Assembly (NCBI GenBank): GCA_034770075.1
Contig: JAVJAP010000135.1
Coordinates: forward strand, 62,001 to 126,000
Origin: Aralia elata
Lineage: Eukaryota; Streptophyta; Magnoliopsida; Apiales; Araliaceae
Direction: 5' to 3'
Length of the DNA: 64,000 nt
In this document: one piece after another, positions 10,037 through 20,532 of the stretch
Position numbering within the stretch: position 1 is the first letter of the stretch
Layout: every line of letters begins with the position of its first letter
Notes under the pieces: model-generated
Databases searched by the model: none
What the model was told of the DNA's origin: nothing
The model's input: only the letters and a program-made list of their open reading frames with translations
Translations under genes and position numbers: made by a program

Positions 10037-12089
10037 TGTAGACACCCAATTTTTGCATTCCCTGTACTAACCATGACAGGAGGACAAAATCGTCAATTGA
10101 ACCGACTTGCGGGAGCAAGGGAGGTGGGCCCAAGTGCGAGCACCCGACACCACCGCAGTGATTGGCAATCAAAGTTGACGTGACAATAGGGCCATCCGAG
10201 ACAGACATCCCCGAATGAGGTGGCACGTCTCCCAGAGATTCCCGGACTGCAGAATACGAACCTGTCAGCGAAAACCGACGTTACGGCACGAAAATCGAGG
10301 CGTGGCACGGAAAACGAGAAAGTCAAACCGTCCAGCCGCGGATTGATCTGCGGCCAAATAGTGCGCATTTTGAAAACACGGAGCACGAAACACGGAACTC
10401 GAAATCGGGGTGAGTGGAAGGTCGGCGGCTGGCTTTGGCCAGCCTATTTTAGCTCAGCTTCGTTGCAGCATACAGGGAGTTGGAGAATTGAAGGTTTGAA
10501 AAGAAGAGAAATCAGCAGCAGCACAAGGCACGAAAATTGAGAGAAAAATAGTTAGATTTTGCAACAAAATAGGAAGAAAAGAGAGAAAAAAGAGAGGATT
10601 TATATTCTTTTGATTTTGATTGTATCAAATACACTCTTTATCCTATTCAAATACACAAGTTCACATCCATTTGAGACCATTTGCAAGGTAAAATTTCCCT
10701 TTGTTATAGCAATTTATATCATATTATTGGGTTGAATCAAATGTAACTTCCATGTATCTTGTTGAACAATCATGGATTAGGGATTATTAGTGAGGGTTCC
10801 ATCGGAACAAAATTCTTCCTAATAATCCGAGGATATCCAATTGGTGAAATGTCTAGTTTATTTATGGTGGTTTATTGGGTGTAAGTTATTTAGATTATCA
10901 TTTTCGGGTATCATGGTGTATTAGGCAAATCCGTGTTGGTTAGTTTTGTGGTATTCATTTTGTGGGCATGTAGTGATCTTGGGTGTGAGCCTAGGAATAC
11001 GACCCCGTGGTCCAAATCCGATGATGGACGTCTCGACATATGTAATAGGTGCAAGGTGCTCGTTTTTTGTAATATATAATCGTTGGGCCTTAAAACGACG
11101 CTAAGGCGACAATCGGGTTTAAGGCCCCGTAATAGTGAAACATGTGATTGTTGGCGTTCGGGGATATTTTGATGGCTTACATGCCCGTGAATACCCCCCT
11201 ACGCGTTTGATATTTAATTCGATTTGTAACACCAAACAAAAGGATTTCAAAGCCAAAACAATAAAGATTTTTCTAAAATCAATCAAAGTAGGATATTAGC
11301 ATCACGAGGCTAAAAAATTGGAAGTGTTAATAAATGTCGATTTCTATTAAACGAGAAGGCTAAAAGAAATTATTTTCAAACATCCCAAAAAGCGGTTTTA
11401 TGAATGAACGAAATGTTTTGTTAAACCTTGATACATAGGGCGAAAGAGATCTTAGAAATTGCCCATCATTTATGAAAGCAACGTATAAATCTCGATTCCT
11501 ATTTGGGCTAAGGTTTAACAAATTCATGTCTTCCCAAAACAACGCTTAATAAAAATCTCATAACTTTTTGCCATTTAAAATCAAACCTTTCCCATAAAGA
11601 AATAAATCTTTCTCGTATTAAAGAAAAAGACATTCTATAGCACTCTCCAAAATAAAACACGTCTCTTTCATAAAACACCCAAAAGAATATCTTTCATACA
11701 AACTCACCACAATATTCGCGTAGGCATACACACACGCACACGCACACTTACACATTTCATGAATTAAGGGATAGGAAAAAACATCAAGGTTGCGGTAACC
11801 GTGTTTCACGGAAGTCGGGGGGTGCCTAACACCTTCCCCTCGCTTAAGCAAGCCCCCGAACTCTATGAATCTCGGTTCGCAGACCAATTAATTCGGAGTC
11901 ACATATGAGCCAGCGATTTATAAAAAACAGAAACTCGGATGAGTTGGTACATCCACTTCAAATATACCAACTGGCGACTCTAGTTAATTGGCTCATCATA
12001 ATCACGATCTTTTCCAAAAAATCATTAAATCAAGAGGCTAAAATTGGAAAAGACTAAAAAGGACACCCGAAGAAAACCCGGCGTCGACA
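10037..12089 (+). repeat. B 5' LTR
   Basis: 2,053 bp, TGTAGACACCC...GGCGTCGACA. Near-identical to the 3' LTR, except that it lacks about 31 bp near 12005-12010 where the 3' LTR has a segment bounded by GATCTTT repeats. It contains one copy of the 22-bp palindrome at 10334-10355. The short ORFs readable here repeat in both LTRs and are not genes. Confidence 0.92.
10334..10355. repeat. 22-bp palindrome copy in B 5' LTR
   Basis: Arms AGCCGCGGAT and ATCTGCGGCC around a short centre. Also at 18181-18202 (3' LTR), 34696-34717 (F LTR), and three tandem copies at 16547-16612. Confidence 0.8.
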
Positions 12090-12091
12090 GC

Positions 12092-12109
12092 TGGCGACTC
12101 TGCTGGGGA
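12092..12109 (+). promoter_or_regulatory. B primer-binding site
   Basis: TGGCGACTCTGCTGGGGA, two bases after the LTR end; identical in F. This is the PBS style of Tat/Ogre elements, thought to pair with a tRNA-Arg (tRNA identity is recalled, not verified). Confidence 0.8.
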
Positions 12110-12609
12110 ACATTAGAGGGCTTAAGCCGCATTCAAATCTTGATGTTATCTTATCCTTTTAAATTCATAAAATGTGTGTGTATGCGATATTTTGATTTTT
12201 ACTTTTGTTGTGTGAATGTGTGTTTTGTCGAATAAATGAATGATTTGAATGGAATTGCCTTACTTTTGAGTAATCATTTGCATACGGTGAGGACGATGAA
12301 TGTGAATGTATGTTGAGAGAGTACCTCCTCCTGAGGCGAACCTGTCGGTTGCTTATTACTGGACTCGAAGGGGCTGCTCCCCGGAGATGGCTCAGGAAAC
12401 GCACCACCCAAATCCACTCCAATCGAAAGGGCTCAGACGAGTAGATTGCGAAGATTTGGGGACCTTCATGCCGAAAAGCCCGTGAGAGTAACCCTAGGAT
12501 AGGTCAGCCTCAAATTAACCCAACGCAGGAAAAGTCTCTTCATGCCCTTTTACATTCATGCATATAAATGTCATGGTCCCATTCATATATACCTCCCTTT
12601 CTGTCAAAG

Positions 12610-12811
12610 GATTACTAACCGCTGCGTTTTGCAGGGAACAGCTGGGGAAGCATAATAAGTCATAATGGCATTTATTATTGCAATAAGGGACTACTAACAT
12701 GCTGTTTTGCAGAAAAAGATTAAAAAACCCAAAACACAAAAGTTACAGCTTTAGCATGCATCCATATCCTTTCATTTCCCGGGACTAAACTTCGAACCGT
12801 TGTTTCGCAGG
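12610..12811 (+). promoter_or_regulatory. Three splice-acceptor-like modules in B leader
   Basis: Each module has a CTAAC/CTAAAC branch-point-like sequence about 20-25 nt before a T-rich GCAG: 12614-12634, 12694-12712 and 12785-12810. The last immediately precedes the gag frame. The same three modules are present in F (32211-32239, 32309-32330, 32389-32410). Confidence 0.45.
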
Positions 12812-12865
12812 ATTGCTCCTCAAACCCGTTCGCAGTCTAGGAAAGCCCAGGTCTCTACCTCTGAA

Positions 12866-13468
12866 ATGGCTGATCTTCGCAATCATAGTTCCATCTCTCG
12901 GGAGGAGTTTGATGATTTTAAAAGGCAGATGATGGAAATGGCCACAATGCTAAAGGAACAGTTCTTAATCAGACAGGATCCGTCGAACCAGGAACCGCAT
13001 AATATTCCACCACCCGGGGGTGACCAGAATCATCCTAAAAATGTTACAAACCTGTGTAAGGATGACCAACCCCAACTCAAGGACGAGCCAGTCATTCCGA
13101 GGGCCGTTCCCATACTTAACAGGACAGTGATTACCATCCCAGAGGAGGGGGACACCGACGACCTTCGGAAAAAAATGAAACACATGGAGGAGACCATCCA
13201 ATCCCTAAGAGGCATAGGCTCCCTGGGTAGGGTTAATTACTCAGATCTGTGTGTCTTCCCCGGAACCAGATATCCAGAAAAATTCAAAGTCCCCGAGTTT
13301 GAAAAATACAATGGAAAGGGAGACCCCTACACACACTTGAAAATATACGTTGGAGAGCTCGGGTCTTATACCGAGGACGAGGGGTTGAGGATGCAGCTAT
13401 TCCAGAAAAGCTTAACAGGGGAGGCGAGGATCTGGTATTTCCACAACCCCTCAATTCTGACTCAGTGA
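12866..13468 (+). pseudogene. Tat-type Gag N-terminal part, truncated and joined to pol end
   Basis: ATG at 12866 (MADLRNHSSISREEF) matches the start of the F Gag. The frame contains the variable Pro-rich linker, then the capsid-like region from SDLCVFPGTRYPEKFKVPEF through YNGKGDPYTHLKIY to LFQKSLTGEARIWY. Similarity to F stops there. The next bases, read in a different frame, give NSDSVKRFYA followed by a stop at about 13485, a typical C-terminal end of Tat pol. In the gag frame the ORF runs a further nine codons (FHNPSILTQ) to a stop at 13468. One deletion therefore removed the rest of gag, protease, RT, RNase H and integrase. A truncated Gag of about 200 residues could be made, but a role is doubtful. 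Confidence 0.85.
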
Positions 13469-13998
13469 AGCGGTTCTACGCTTGAATCATCAATTCTTCC
13501 TTTTCTTTGAAGGGAGTGAACTACGTAGGACCTGATCTCCCAACTTGTGGGGGTACGTAGGCAGCCATCAGGGCGCGGTCCGATCCATAAAAAATAATAA
13601 TCCTTTCTCTAACCAAAACTAATTTTCGATAACCAGATAAAACCTTCCTACACCCTCAAAACCTTCCCGAACCCAGCTGCCCAACCAGCTTCATCCCAAG
13701 GACATAGCCCTGATCCAACCAAACAGTTATCCAAAATCTGAGATTCAATCCGATGAAATCAAAAGGTGTGCGGCAATATCTGTCAAATCTCCATCAAGAC
13801 TTGAGAAAAGAAAGAAGGCGAAATGTCAAAATCGTGGTCAACTGGATAAAATGAAGATCCAATGAAAAGCAATGATACGACAAGAGGGGAAAATGACTAA
13901 ATTTAAATGCATGTCTATATATATAAGTCATTTTGTTACAGGATTTCTCTTTCGATAACCGACGGAACTAACATAGTCTATGCAGGAAATAAAATAAT
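13469..13998 (+). other. B region after pol remnant
   Basis: Carries the conserved Tat sequence GAACTACGTAGG...GGGTACGTAGGCAGCC at about 13517-13565, normally found just downstream of pol. Pro/Ala-rich spacer-like DNA follows with no sense ORF. The 3' end of the antisense gene begins at 13999. Confidence 0.6.
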
Positions 13999-15924
13999 CT
14001 ACAAATCTGAAACTAGCTGAAGCAGGATGGACAAGGTGGTGGATAGATCTGAAGCATCGGTATCTCCCGCAATCTGCTGCCCCATTTTATCAATACGATC
14101 CAGTAAAGCGGTGGCTCGGCTGACAGTCCCAAAATGAGCATCTACAACTGCCCTGGTCTGGACTACAATGGTCTCTCTATCAGCAATGGCAGCGTCTCTA
14201 GCCCGAATAGCATCATCTCTCTCGACAAAAGCGGCATCCCTCTCAGCCTCAGCAGTAATCAAGGCCAGACGGAGTCGGGTATCCTCAATAACCCGACTTG
14301 GGGCAGAGTTGACAGAGATGGAGTGGTATGTAGTATCATTTGGAGAAATCATCCCCAAATCATCAGGGCCCCCAAACTGACTCAAACCAGCCGGATCCAA
14401 ATCTCCGCGTAGCTACTGCACATAAGCAAATGTCTGGAGGTGGCAACCCTCACTATGTTCGGCGGAGATCCTGCGAGACCAAAAATCGTATACCCGAAAT
14501 AGTTCCCTCTCTGTCTGGAATGATATAAGGAATCGGTAGGTGGCTACTTCCGTGAAAGGGTGAAAGTCCTGTGTCTGATCAAACTGCCGTGTAACAGCCA
14601 GGGGATGTTAAGTGGTCACGCCCCTCAAGCCAGCAATGGGAATGAAGTCCAGGTCAGGCACATGAGTCAAGAAGCTCATAAAGGAGCAATAGCCCGAATA
14701 GACCAATAGATGAAAGGGATCCTCAATGATTGACAAAAAGGATGTCCAGGAGGCTACATCAGTATAGCTCACGGGACGAAACGAGAACTACGCGGTTATG
14801 TCATGGCTAAAGCAAAACCCTTGGCGACGGAAGTGGCCGATGGGACTAATATGACTCATGAACCACACATATAACAAAGTCGAGCTCCCTCGGAATACTC
14901 TGCCTCGGAAGGACTGACAGTATGAGGCTGGCATGTAAGTATCCGCCAATATCATGGGAAGAATGGTGTGATCCTCCTGAAGGGCCCTAACGGCCGCAAC
15001 CACCCGCATGTCCAAATGATCGGGTCCTGCGGGCAAGTACAAAACTGAGACGACATAGGCCATCAGAACGTCTACTCTTGAAGCGTCGTAGCAGAATGTC
15101 CCTGGTGACCTGATCTGCTGGAATGGGCAGTGCGTACAGACCCCCGACAACATCGACAGCCAAAGCGCCAGATCGAATACTTCGGGCCTTAAAGACCCGG
15201 TCCTCAGCAGCGAAGCCCAATAAAGCCCGGACCTCCGTAGGAGTGATGTTGAGATCTAGAGGAACGCGGGACCTGGTAAACTCTATGCCCGTAATGTACC
15301 TCCAGTCCTAGGGGGTCAACACAACCTCACAGTCTAGAAGGTGAAGGGACTGGGTCTGGTGAAACCATCTCTCGGACAAGGCCCTCATGTAACCCCAGGG
15401 GGCACTGCCGGGGGATGATAGTGAAGAAGTGACGGAACCCCCAAGAATCCACCATCGCTCGGTAGTCGCTGTGCAGAGCCGTGTAGAGGGAGTAGATGTT
15501 GAACCAGTTGCCCCTCGGCTGAGTAAACTCGGGCACCTGAGACAATCACCAATGGGTCAGTCCAGATAAAAGGAGAATTGAGAAATTGAGAATGAAGTAA
15601 TAATGGAATTGAATGTACCTCGTTAGCCACGAGAGATGCTGAGGGGTGTCGACTGAGATCCCGACCCAGAAGATCGGGTATCTGCACAGGGGCGCCAGAA
15701 GAAGCCTGATGAGTAGATGGAGCCGGTGTGCTGGAGGATGGCCCCTCTGCCGCGACCTCCGGAGGGACAGCCTCCTCAACGTCCGGATGATCGGGACGGA
15801 TGACAGCCTCCGCCAAGCGACGAGCCTGACGGGTCCGAGGAGGAACAGGGGCAGGTGCAGCCCTACGGCGGCGAACACCCGAGGTCCGTGACACGGAGGA
15901 GCTACTATGAGCATCGGGATCCAT
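13999..15924 (-). pseudogene. Antisense additional ORF of Tat element (DUF7745/plant-mobile-domain-like) with intron
   Basis: On the strand opposite gag. Start ATG at 15924 (MDPDAHSSSS), followed by a basic and Pro/Ala-rich region. A GT-AG intron of 82 nt (15618 to 15537; donor GAG|GTACAT, acceptor TTGTCTCAG|GT, CTGAC branch-like) joins in phase 0 to the second exon (PEFTQPRGNWFNIYSLY). Later parts include DWRYITGIEF, TPTEVRALLGF and PMILADTYMP...FRGSSTLLYVWFMSH, which resemble plant mobile domain / DUF7745-type proteins (family recognition from memory). The end (14400-13999) is a coiled coil rich in RDAA/ERDDAIRARD. The frame is broken by a shift near 15340, a TAG near 15305 and another shift near 15100, so it is a pseudogene here. 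Antisense ORFs between pol and the 3' LTR are known in Tat-lineage elements. Confidence 0.65.
15537..15618 (-). other. Predicted 82-nt intron in antisense ORF
   Basis: Boundaries GAG|GTACAT and TTGTCTCAG|GTGCCC on the minus strand, AT-rich body, possible branch site CTGAC about 24 nt before the acceptor. Removing it joins exon 1 (102 codons) to exon 2 in phase 0. Confidence 0.65.
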
Positions 15925-15944
15925 AGCTGGGACAAAACATGCAA

Positions 15945-16546
15945 GGAGGAAGGTAAGTTCCCTTTTGAATTATGTCACGAATATTCTCAATCCCTACCCT
16001 CATCATATAATTAATGCAACATGATGCATGTTTATGGTATGTGCATTAAAAAAAAAAAAAAAATCGGCAGAGTTTCGTTTGTAAAATGGTCATCCCAGGC
16101 ATAAGCCAAACATGTTTTCCATCAATCCAAGCCTCAAACAGATCAAAATTGCATTCATAAGTGTAATTACAGCATGTAATGCATAATTTTTTGCAGAAAA
16201 GGAATAACAGTATGTGGGACCGCATCATGAGCATAGAATAGGACTCACACAGTTGATACGTAGCATATATATGATCATACATAATATAGCATTGTAAAGC
16301 ATACATCTTCTATCTATAGCATGTAAATAGCCAAATGTATAGCAAAACGTTGACGAAATTGAAAAGTGAACGGTCAAAATGTTACCTGTAGTGCGTATAA
16401 CGATCCTACCGGAGCAGTTTTTGCAGAAACGTTGGGAAACTCGACAAAAGGTCCTTGCAAACGGGCAAAATCGCAGGAATCTATGTGGGGTACGAAGTTG
16501 AAAGTGACAGATCTGGAAGTGGCGAGCCGCTTAAGAAACCGATCTT
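15945..16546. other. Upstream region of antisense ORF
   Basis: AT-rich, with a run of about 14 A at 16048. It would hold the promoter of the antisense gene; I see no convincing TATA box. No ORF. Confidence 0.4.
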
Positions 16547-16612
16547 GGCCGCAGATCTATCTGCGGCTGGCCGCAGATCAATCTGCGGCTGGTCGCAGAT
16601 CCATCTGCGGCT
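16547..16612. repeat. Triple tandem 22-bp palindrome
   Basis: Units 16547-16568, 16569-16590 and 16591-16612, each with arms GCCGCAGAT and ATCTGCGGC (third arm one change) around a two-base centre. The same palindrome, one copy, sits in Tat LTRs at 10334, 18181 and 34696. Confidence 0.85.
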
Positions 16613-16674
16613 GGCCCTGGTGGGTCCCTTTGGTTCCCTTGCAGCCGTTTGATGTGTACAGTGAAAATGAATCC

Positions 16675-17698
16675 CGAGATGGGTGACCGGCGACGATAAC
16701 CGGCCCCGACGAGACAATCGACCGGCGACGATAACCGGCGATTACGAGATGGATGTCCGGCGACGAAAACTGGCTCCGACAAGATAACCAACCGGCGACG
16801 ATAACCGGGGGTTACGAGATGGGTGACCGGCGACGATAACGGGCCCCGACGAGACAATCGACCGGCGACGATAACCGGCGATTACGAGATGGATGTCCGG
16901 CGACGAAAACCGGCTCCGACAAGATAACCAACCGGCGACGATAACCGGGGGTTACGAGATGGGTGATCGGTGACGATAACCGGCCCCGACGAGACAATCG
17001 ACCGGCGACGATAACCGGCGATTACGAGATGGATGTCCGGCGACGAAAACCGGCTCCGACAAGATAACCAACCGGCGACGATAACCGGGGGTTACGAGAT
17101 GGGTGACCGGCGACGATAACCGGCCCCGACGAGACAATCGACCGGCGACGATAACCGGCGATTACGAGGTGGATGTCCGGCGACAAAAATCGGCTCCGAC
17201 AAGATAACCAACCGGCGACGATAACCGGGGGTTACGAGATGGGTGACCGGCGACGATAACCGGCCCCGACGAGACAATCGACCGGGGATGATAACCGGCG
17301 ATTACGAGATGGATGTCCGGCGACGAAAACTGGCTCCGACAAGATAACCAACCGGCGACGATAACCGGGGGTTACGAGATGGGTGACCGAGGACGATAAC
17401 CTGCCCCGACGAGACAATCGACCGGCGACGATAACCGGCGATTACGAGGTGGATGTCCGGCGACGAAAACCGGCTCCGACAAGATAACCAACCGGCGACG
17501 ATAACCGGGGGTTACAAGAGGGGTGATCGGCGACGATAACCGGCCCCGACGAGACAATCGACCGGCGACGATAACCGGCGATTACGATGTGGATGTCCGA
17601 CGACGAAAACCGGCTCCGACAAGATAACCAACCGGCGACGATAACCGGGGGTTACGAAATGGGTGACCGGCGACGATGACCGGCCCCGACGAGACGAT
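16675..17698. repeat. 140-bp minisatellite with 35-bp subunits
   Basis: About 7.3 copies with an exact 140-bp period (CGAGATGGGTGACC at 16675, 16815, 16955 and so on). Each 140-bp unit contains four versions of CCGGCGACGATAACCGG spaced 34-36 bp, a higher-order structure. GC-rich and CpG-rich compared with flanks. The short minus-strand ORFs in it are periodic by-products (140 is not a multiple of 3). Tandem repeats in this 3' region are known for Tat/Ogre elements. Confidence 0.95.
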
Positions 17699-17869
17699 CA
17701 TCAGCCTCGACACCCTTTTCTGAATGATTTACATCAATTGCATCTTGCGTGGCATCATAAATCATATGTGTTGCATCATGTATGTATTGTCATCCTTGTG
17801 CACTGTCATTCATGCATCGAGTGTCTATTCTTTATCCTGTTCATTTCATTAAACATTGCATGAACATGA

Positions 17870-17883
17870 TAAAGAGGGGCAGC
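17870..17883 (+). promoter_or_regulatory. B polypurine tract
   Basis: TAAAGAGGGGCAGC directly before the 3' LTR start. Confidence 0.75.
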
Positions 17884-19967
17884 TATAGACACCCAATTTT
17901 TGCATTCCCTGTACTAACCATGACAGGAGGGCAAAATCGTCAATTGAACCGACTTGCGGGAGCAAGGGAGGTGGGCCCAAGTGCGAGCACCCGACACCAC
18001 CGCAGTGATTGGCAATCAAAGCTGACGTGACAATAGGGCCATCCGAGACAGACATCCCCGAATGAGGTGGCACGTCTCCCGGAGATTCCCGGACTGCAGA
18101 ATACGAACCTGTCAGCGAAAACCGATGTTACGGCACGAAAATCGAGGCGTGGCACGGAAAACGAGAAAGTCAAACCGTTCAGCCGCGGATTGATCTGCGG
18201 CCAAATAGTGCGCATTTTGAAAACACGGAGCACGAAACACGGAACTCGAAATCGGGGTGAGTGGAAGGCCGGCGGCTGGCTTTGGCCAGCCTATTTTAGC
18301 TCAGCTTCGTTGCAGCATACAGGGAGTTAGAGAATTGAAGGTTTGAAAAGAAGAGAAATCAGCAGCAGCACAAGGCACAGAAATTGAGAGAAAAATAGTT
18401 AGATTTTGCAACAAAATAGGGAGAAACGAGAGAAAAAAGAGAGGATTTATATTCTTTTGATTTTGATTGTATCAAATACACTCTTTATCCTATTCAAATA
18501 CACAAGTTCACATCCATTTGAGACCATTTGCATGGTAAAATTTCCCTTTGTTATAGCAATTTATATCATATTATTGGGTTGAATCAAATGTAACTTCCAT
18601 GTATCTTGTTGAACAATCATGGATTAGGGATTATTAGTGAGGGTTCCATCGGAACAAAATTCTTCCTAATAATCCGAGGATATCCAATTGGTGAAATGTC
18701 TAGTTTATTTATGGTGGTTTATTGGGTGTAAGTTATTTAGATTATCATTTTCGGGTATCATGGTGTATTAGGCAAATCCGTGTTGGTTAGTTTTGTGGTA
18801 TTCATTTTGTGGGCATGTAGTGATCTTGGGTGTGAGCCTAGGAATACGACCCCGTGGTCCAAATCCGATGATGGACGTCTCGACATATGTAATAGGTGCA
18901 AGGTGCTCATTTTTTGTAATATGTAATCGTTGGGCCTTAAAACGACGCTAAGGCGACAATCGGGTTTAAGGCCCCGTAATAGTGAAACATGTGATTGTTG
19001 GCGTTCGGGGATATTTTGATGGCTTACATGTCGGTGAATACCCCTCTACGCGTTTGATATTTAATTCGATTTGTAACACCAAACAAAAGGATTTCAAAGC
19101 CAAAACCATAAAGATTTTTCTAAAATCAATCAAAGTAGGATATTAGCATCACGAGGCTAAAAAATTGGAAGTGTTAATAAATGTCAATTTCTATTAAACG
19201 AGAAGGCCAAAAGAAATTATTTTCAAACATCCCAAAAAGCGGTTTTATGAATGAACGAAATGTTTTGTTAAACCTTGATACATAGGGCGAAAGAGATATT
19301 AGAAATTGCCTATCATTTATGAAAGCAACGTATAAATCTCGATTCCTATTTGGGCTAAGGTTTAACAAATTCATGTCTTCCCAAAACAACGCTTAATAAA
19401 AATCTCATAACTTTTTGCCATTTAAAATCAAACCTTTCCCATAAAGAAATAAATCTTTCTCGTATTAAAGGAAAAGACATTCTATAGCACTCTCCAAAAT
19501 AAAACACGTCTCTTTCATAAAACACCCAAAAGAATTTCTTTCATACAAACTCACCACAATATTCGCGTAGGCATACACATACGCACACACACACTTACAC
19601 ATTTCATGAATTAAGGGATAGGAAAAAACATCAAGGTTGCGGTAACCGTGTTTCACGGAAGTCGGGGGGTGCCTAACACCTTCCCCTCGCTTAAGCAAGC
19701 CCCCGAACTCTATGAATCTCGGTTCGTAGACCAATTAATTCGGAGTCACATATGAGCCAGCGATTTATAAAAAATAGAAACTCGGATGAGTTGGTACATC
19801 CACTTCAAATATACCAACTGGCGACTCTGGTTAATTGGCTCATCATAATCATGATCTTTCAAAACCCCGTCGATATTAATGCCGATCTTTTCCAAAAAAT
19901 CATTAAATCAAGAGGCTAAAATTGGAAAAGACTAAAAAGGACACCCGAAGAAAACCCGGCGTCGACA
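17884..19967 (+). repeat. B 3' LTR
   Basis: 2,084 bp, ending ...GGCGTCGACA. Its first bases are TATAGACACCC where the 5' LTR has TGTAGACACCC, so the terminal TG has become TA. Contains the 22-bp palindrome at 18181-18202 and the segment deleted from the 5' LTR. Confidence 0.92.
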
Positions 19968-19972
19968 ATGTG
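19968..19972. repeat. TSD of B, right copy (ATGTG)
   Basis: Directly follows the 3' LTR terminus of B and matches 10032-10036. Confidence 0.88.
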
Positions 19973-20515
19973 GTGGGTTGAGATGGAGTGTAAAACGCAC
20001 TCACCCATAAACACAAGCACGAGTAGGAGCGTAAAACGCACTCGTTCAATGAGAAGTGAGATGGAGCGTAAAACGCACTCACTAAAAAGAAAAAAAAGGG
20101 GAAAAATTGTGTTTTAAAATACTTGGGAAGGATTCAAGTGTGCTTAAATGTATGAAATATCCTTTTGATCATCTAAATTTTATGTTTTGCCTTTATTAGT
20201 GGAGATTGATATGAAATCAGGTTTTTAGAGTGGATTTGAAAATCTTTTACGAGTATTTGATTATATGATCTAGTGTGAGTCATGGCTAGTTGAACATTTG
20301 GATGCACACACACGCACTTAAAGGATCATGAGTAGTTGTGGAACTGATAATTAGGTTGAAATTTTAGGCTTTGCATGTTTTCGGAATTTTTTTCTGAAGT
20401 TAACATTAGAAGAAATCTTTGAGGCTATTATGCAAATTTGTATTGATTCATTGCTCGAGTCGTGTGAGCTATTATAGTTGTTGATCTTAGTGTTTGCTTG
20501 AGGACAAGCAAAGAT
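19973..20515 (+). other. C 3' non-coding region (after B)
   Basis: Holds three copies of GGAG(T/C)GTAAAACGCACTC at 19985-20002, 20026-20043 and 20063-20080. Each can form a small hairpin around GCGT-AAA-ACGC. Otherwise AT-rich with no ORF. Confidence 0.75.
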
Positions 20516-20532
20516 TTAAGTTTGGGGGTATT
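20516..20532 (+). promoter_or_regulatory. C polypurine tract
   Basis: TTAAGTTTGGGGGTATT immediately precedes the 3' LTR, as in Athila elements. Two similar stretches lie upstream of B. Confidence 0.7.

Larger units (their letters stand above)
10037..19967 (+). mobile_element. Element B: Tat-lineage Ty3/gypsy deletion derivative
   Basis: Direct LTRs 10037-12089 and 17884-19967, a perfect 5-bp TSD, a Tat-type PBS and a PPT define a 9.9-kb element. Inside are a gag fragment fused to the last codons of pol, an antisense additional ORF with an intron, palindromes and a minisatellite. RT, RNase H, protease and almost all of integrase are gone, so it is non-autonomous. The LTRs are very similar, so insertion is fairly recent. 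F (29372-35013) is a relative that keeps gag-protease. Confidence 0.93.

Noticed and set aside
10014..10540. Overlapping ORFs on both strands at 10.0-10.5 kb and again at 17.8-18.3 kb
   Set aside because: They lie in the two LTRs of B and are simply duplicated with the LTR; no codon structure or protein similarity.
14134..14528. Plus-strand ORFs across 14.1-14.5 kb
   Set aside because: Shadows of the antisense gene; the coiled-coil reading on the minus strand explains the open frames.
16531..17557. Series of similar 61-residue minus-strand ORFs starting MSRRG
   Set aside because: They recur every 140 bp because of the minisatellite; the period is not a multiple of three and the frames do not join into one protein.
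16675..17698. Regular repeats resembling a CRISPR array
   Set aside because: Units are contiguous 140-bp repeats with 35-bp subunits and no unique spacers, in plant retroelement DNA. It is a minisatellite.
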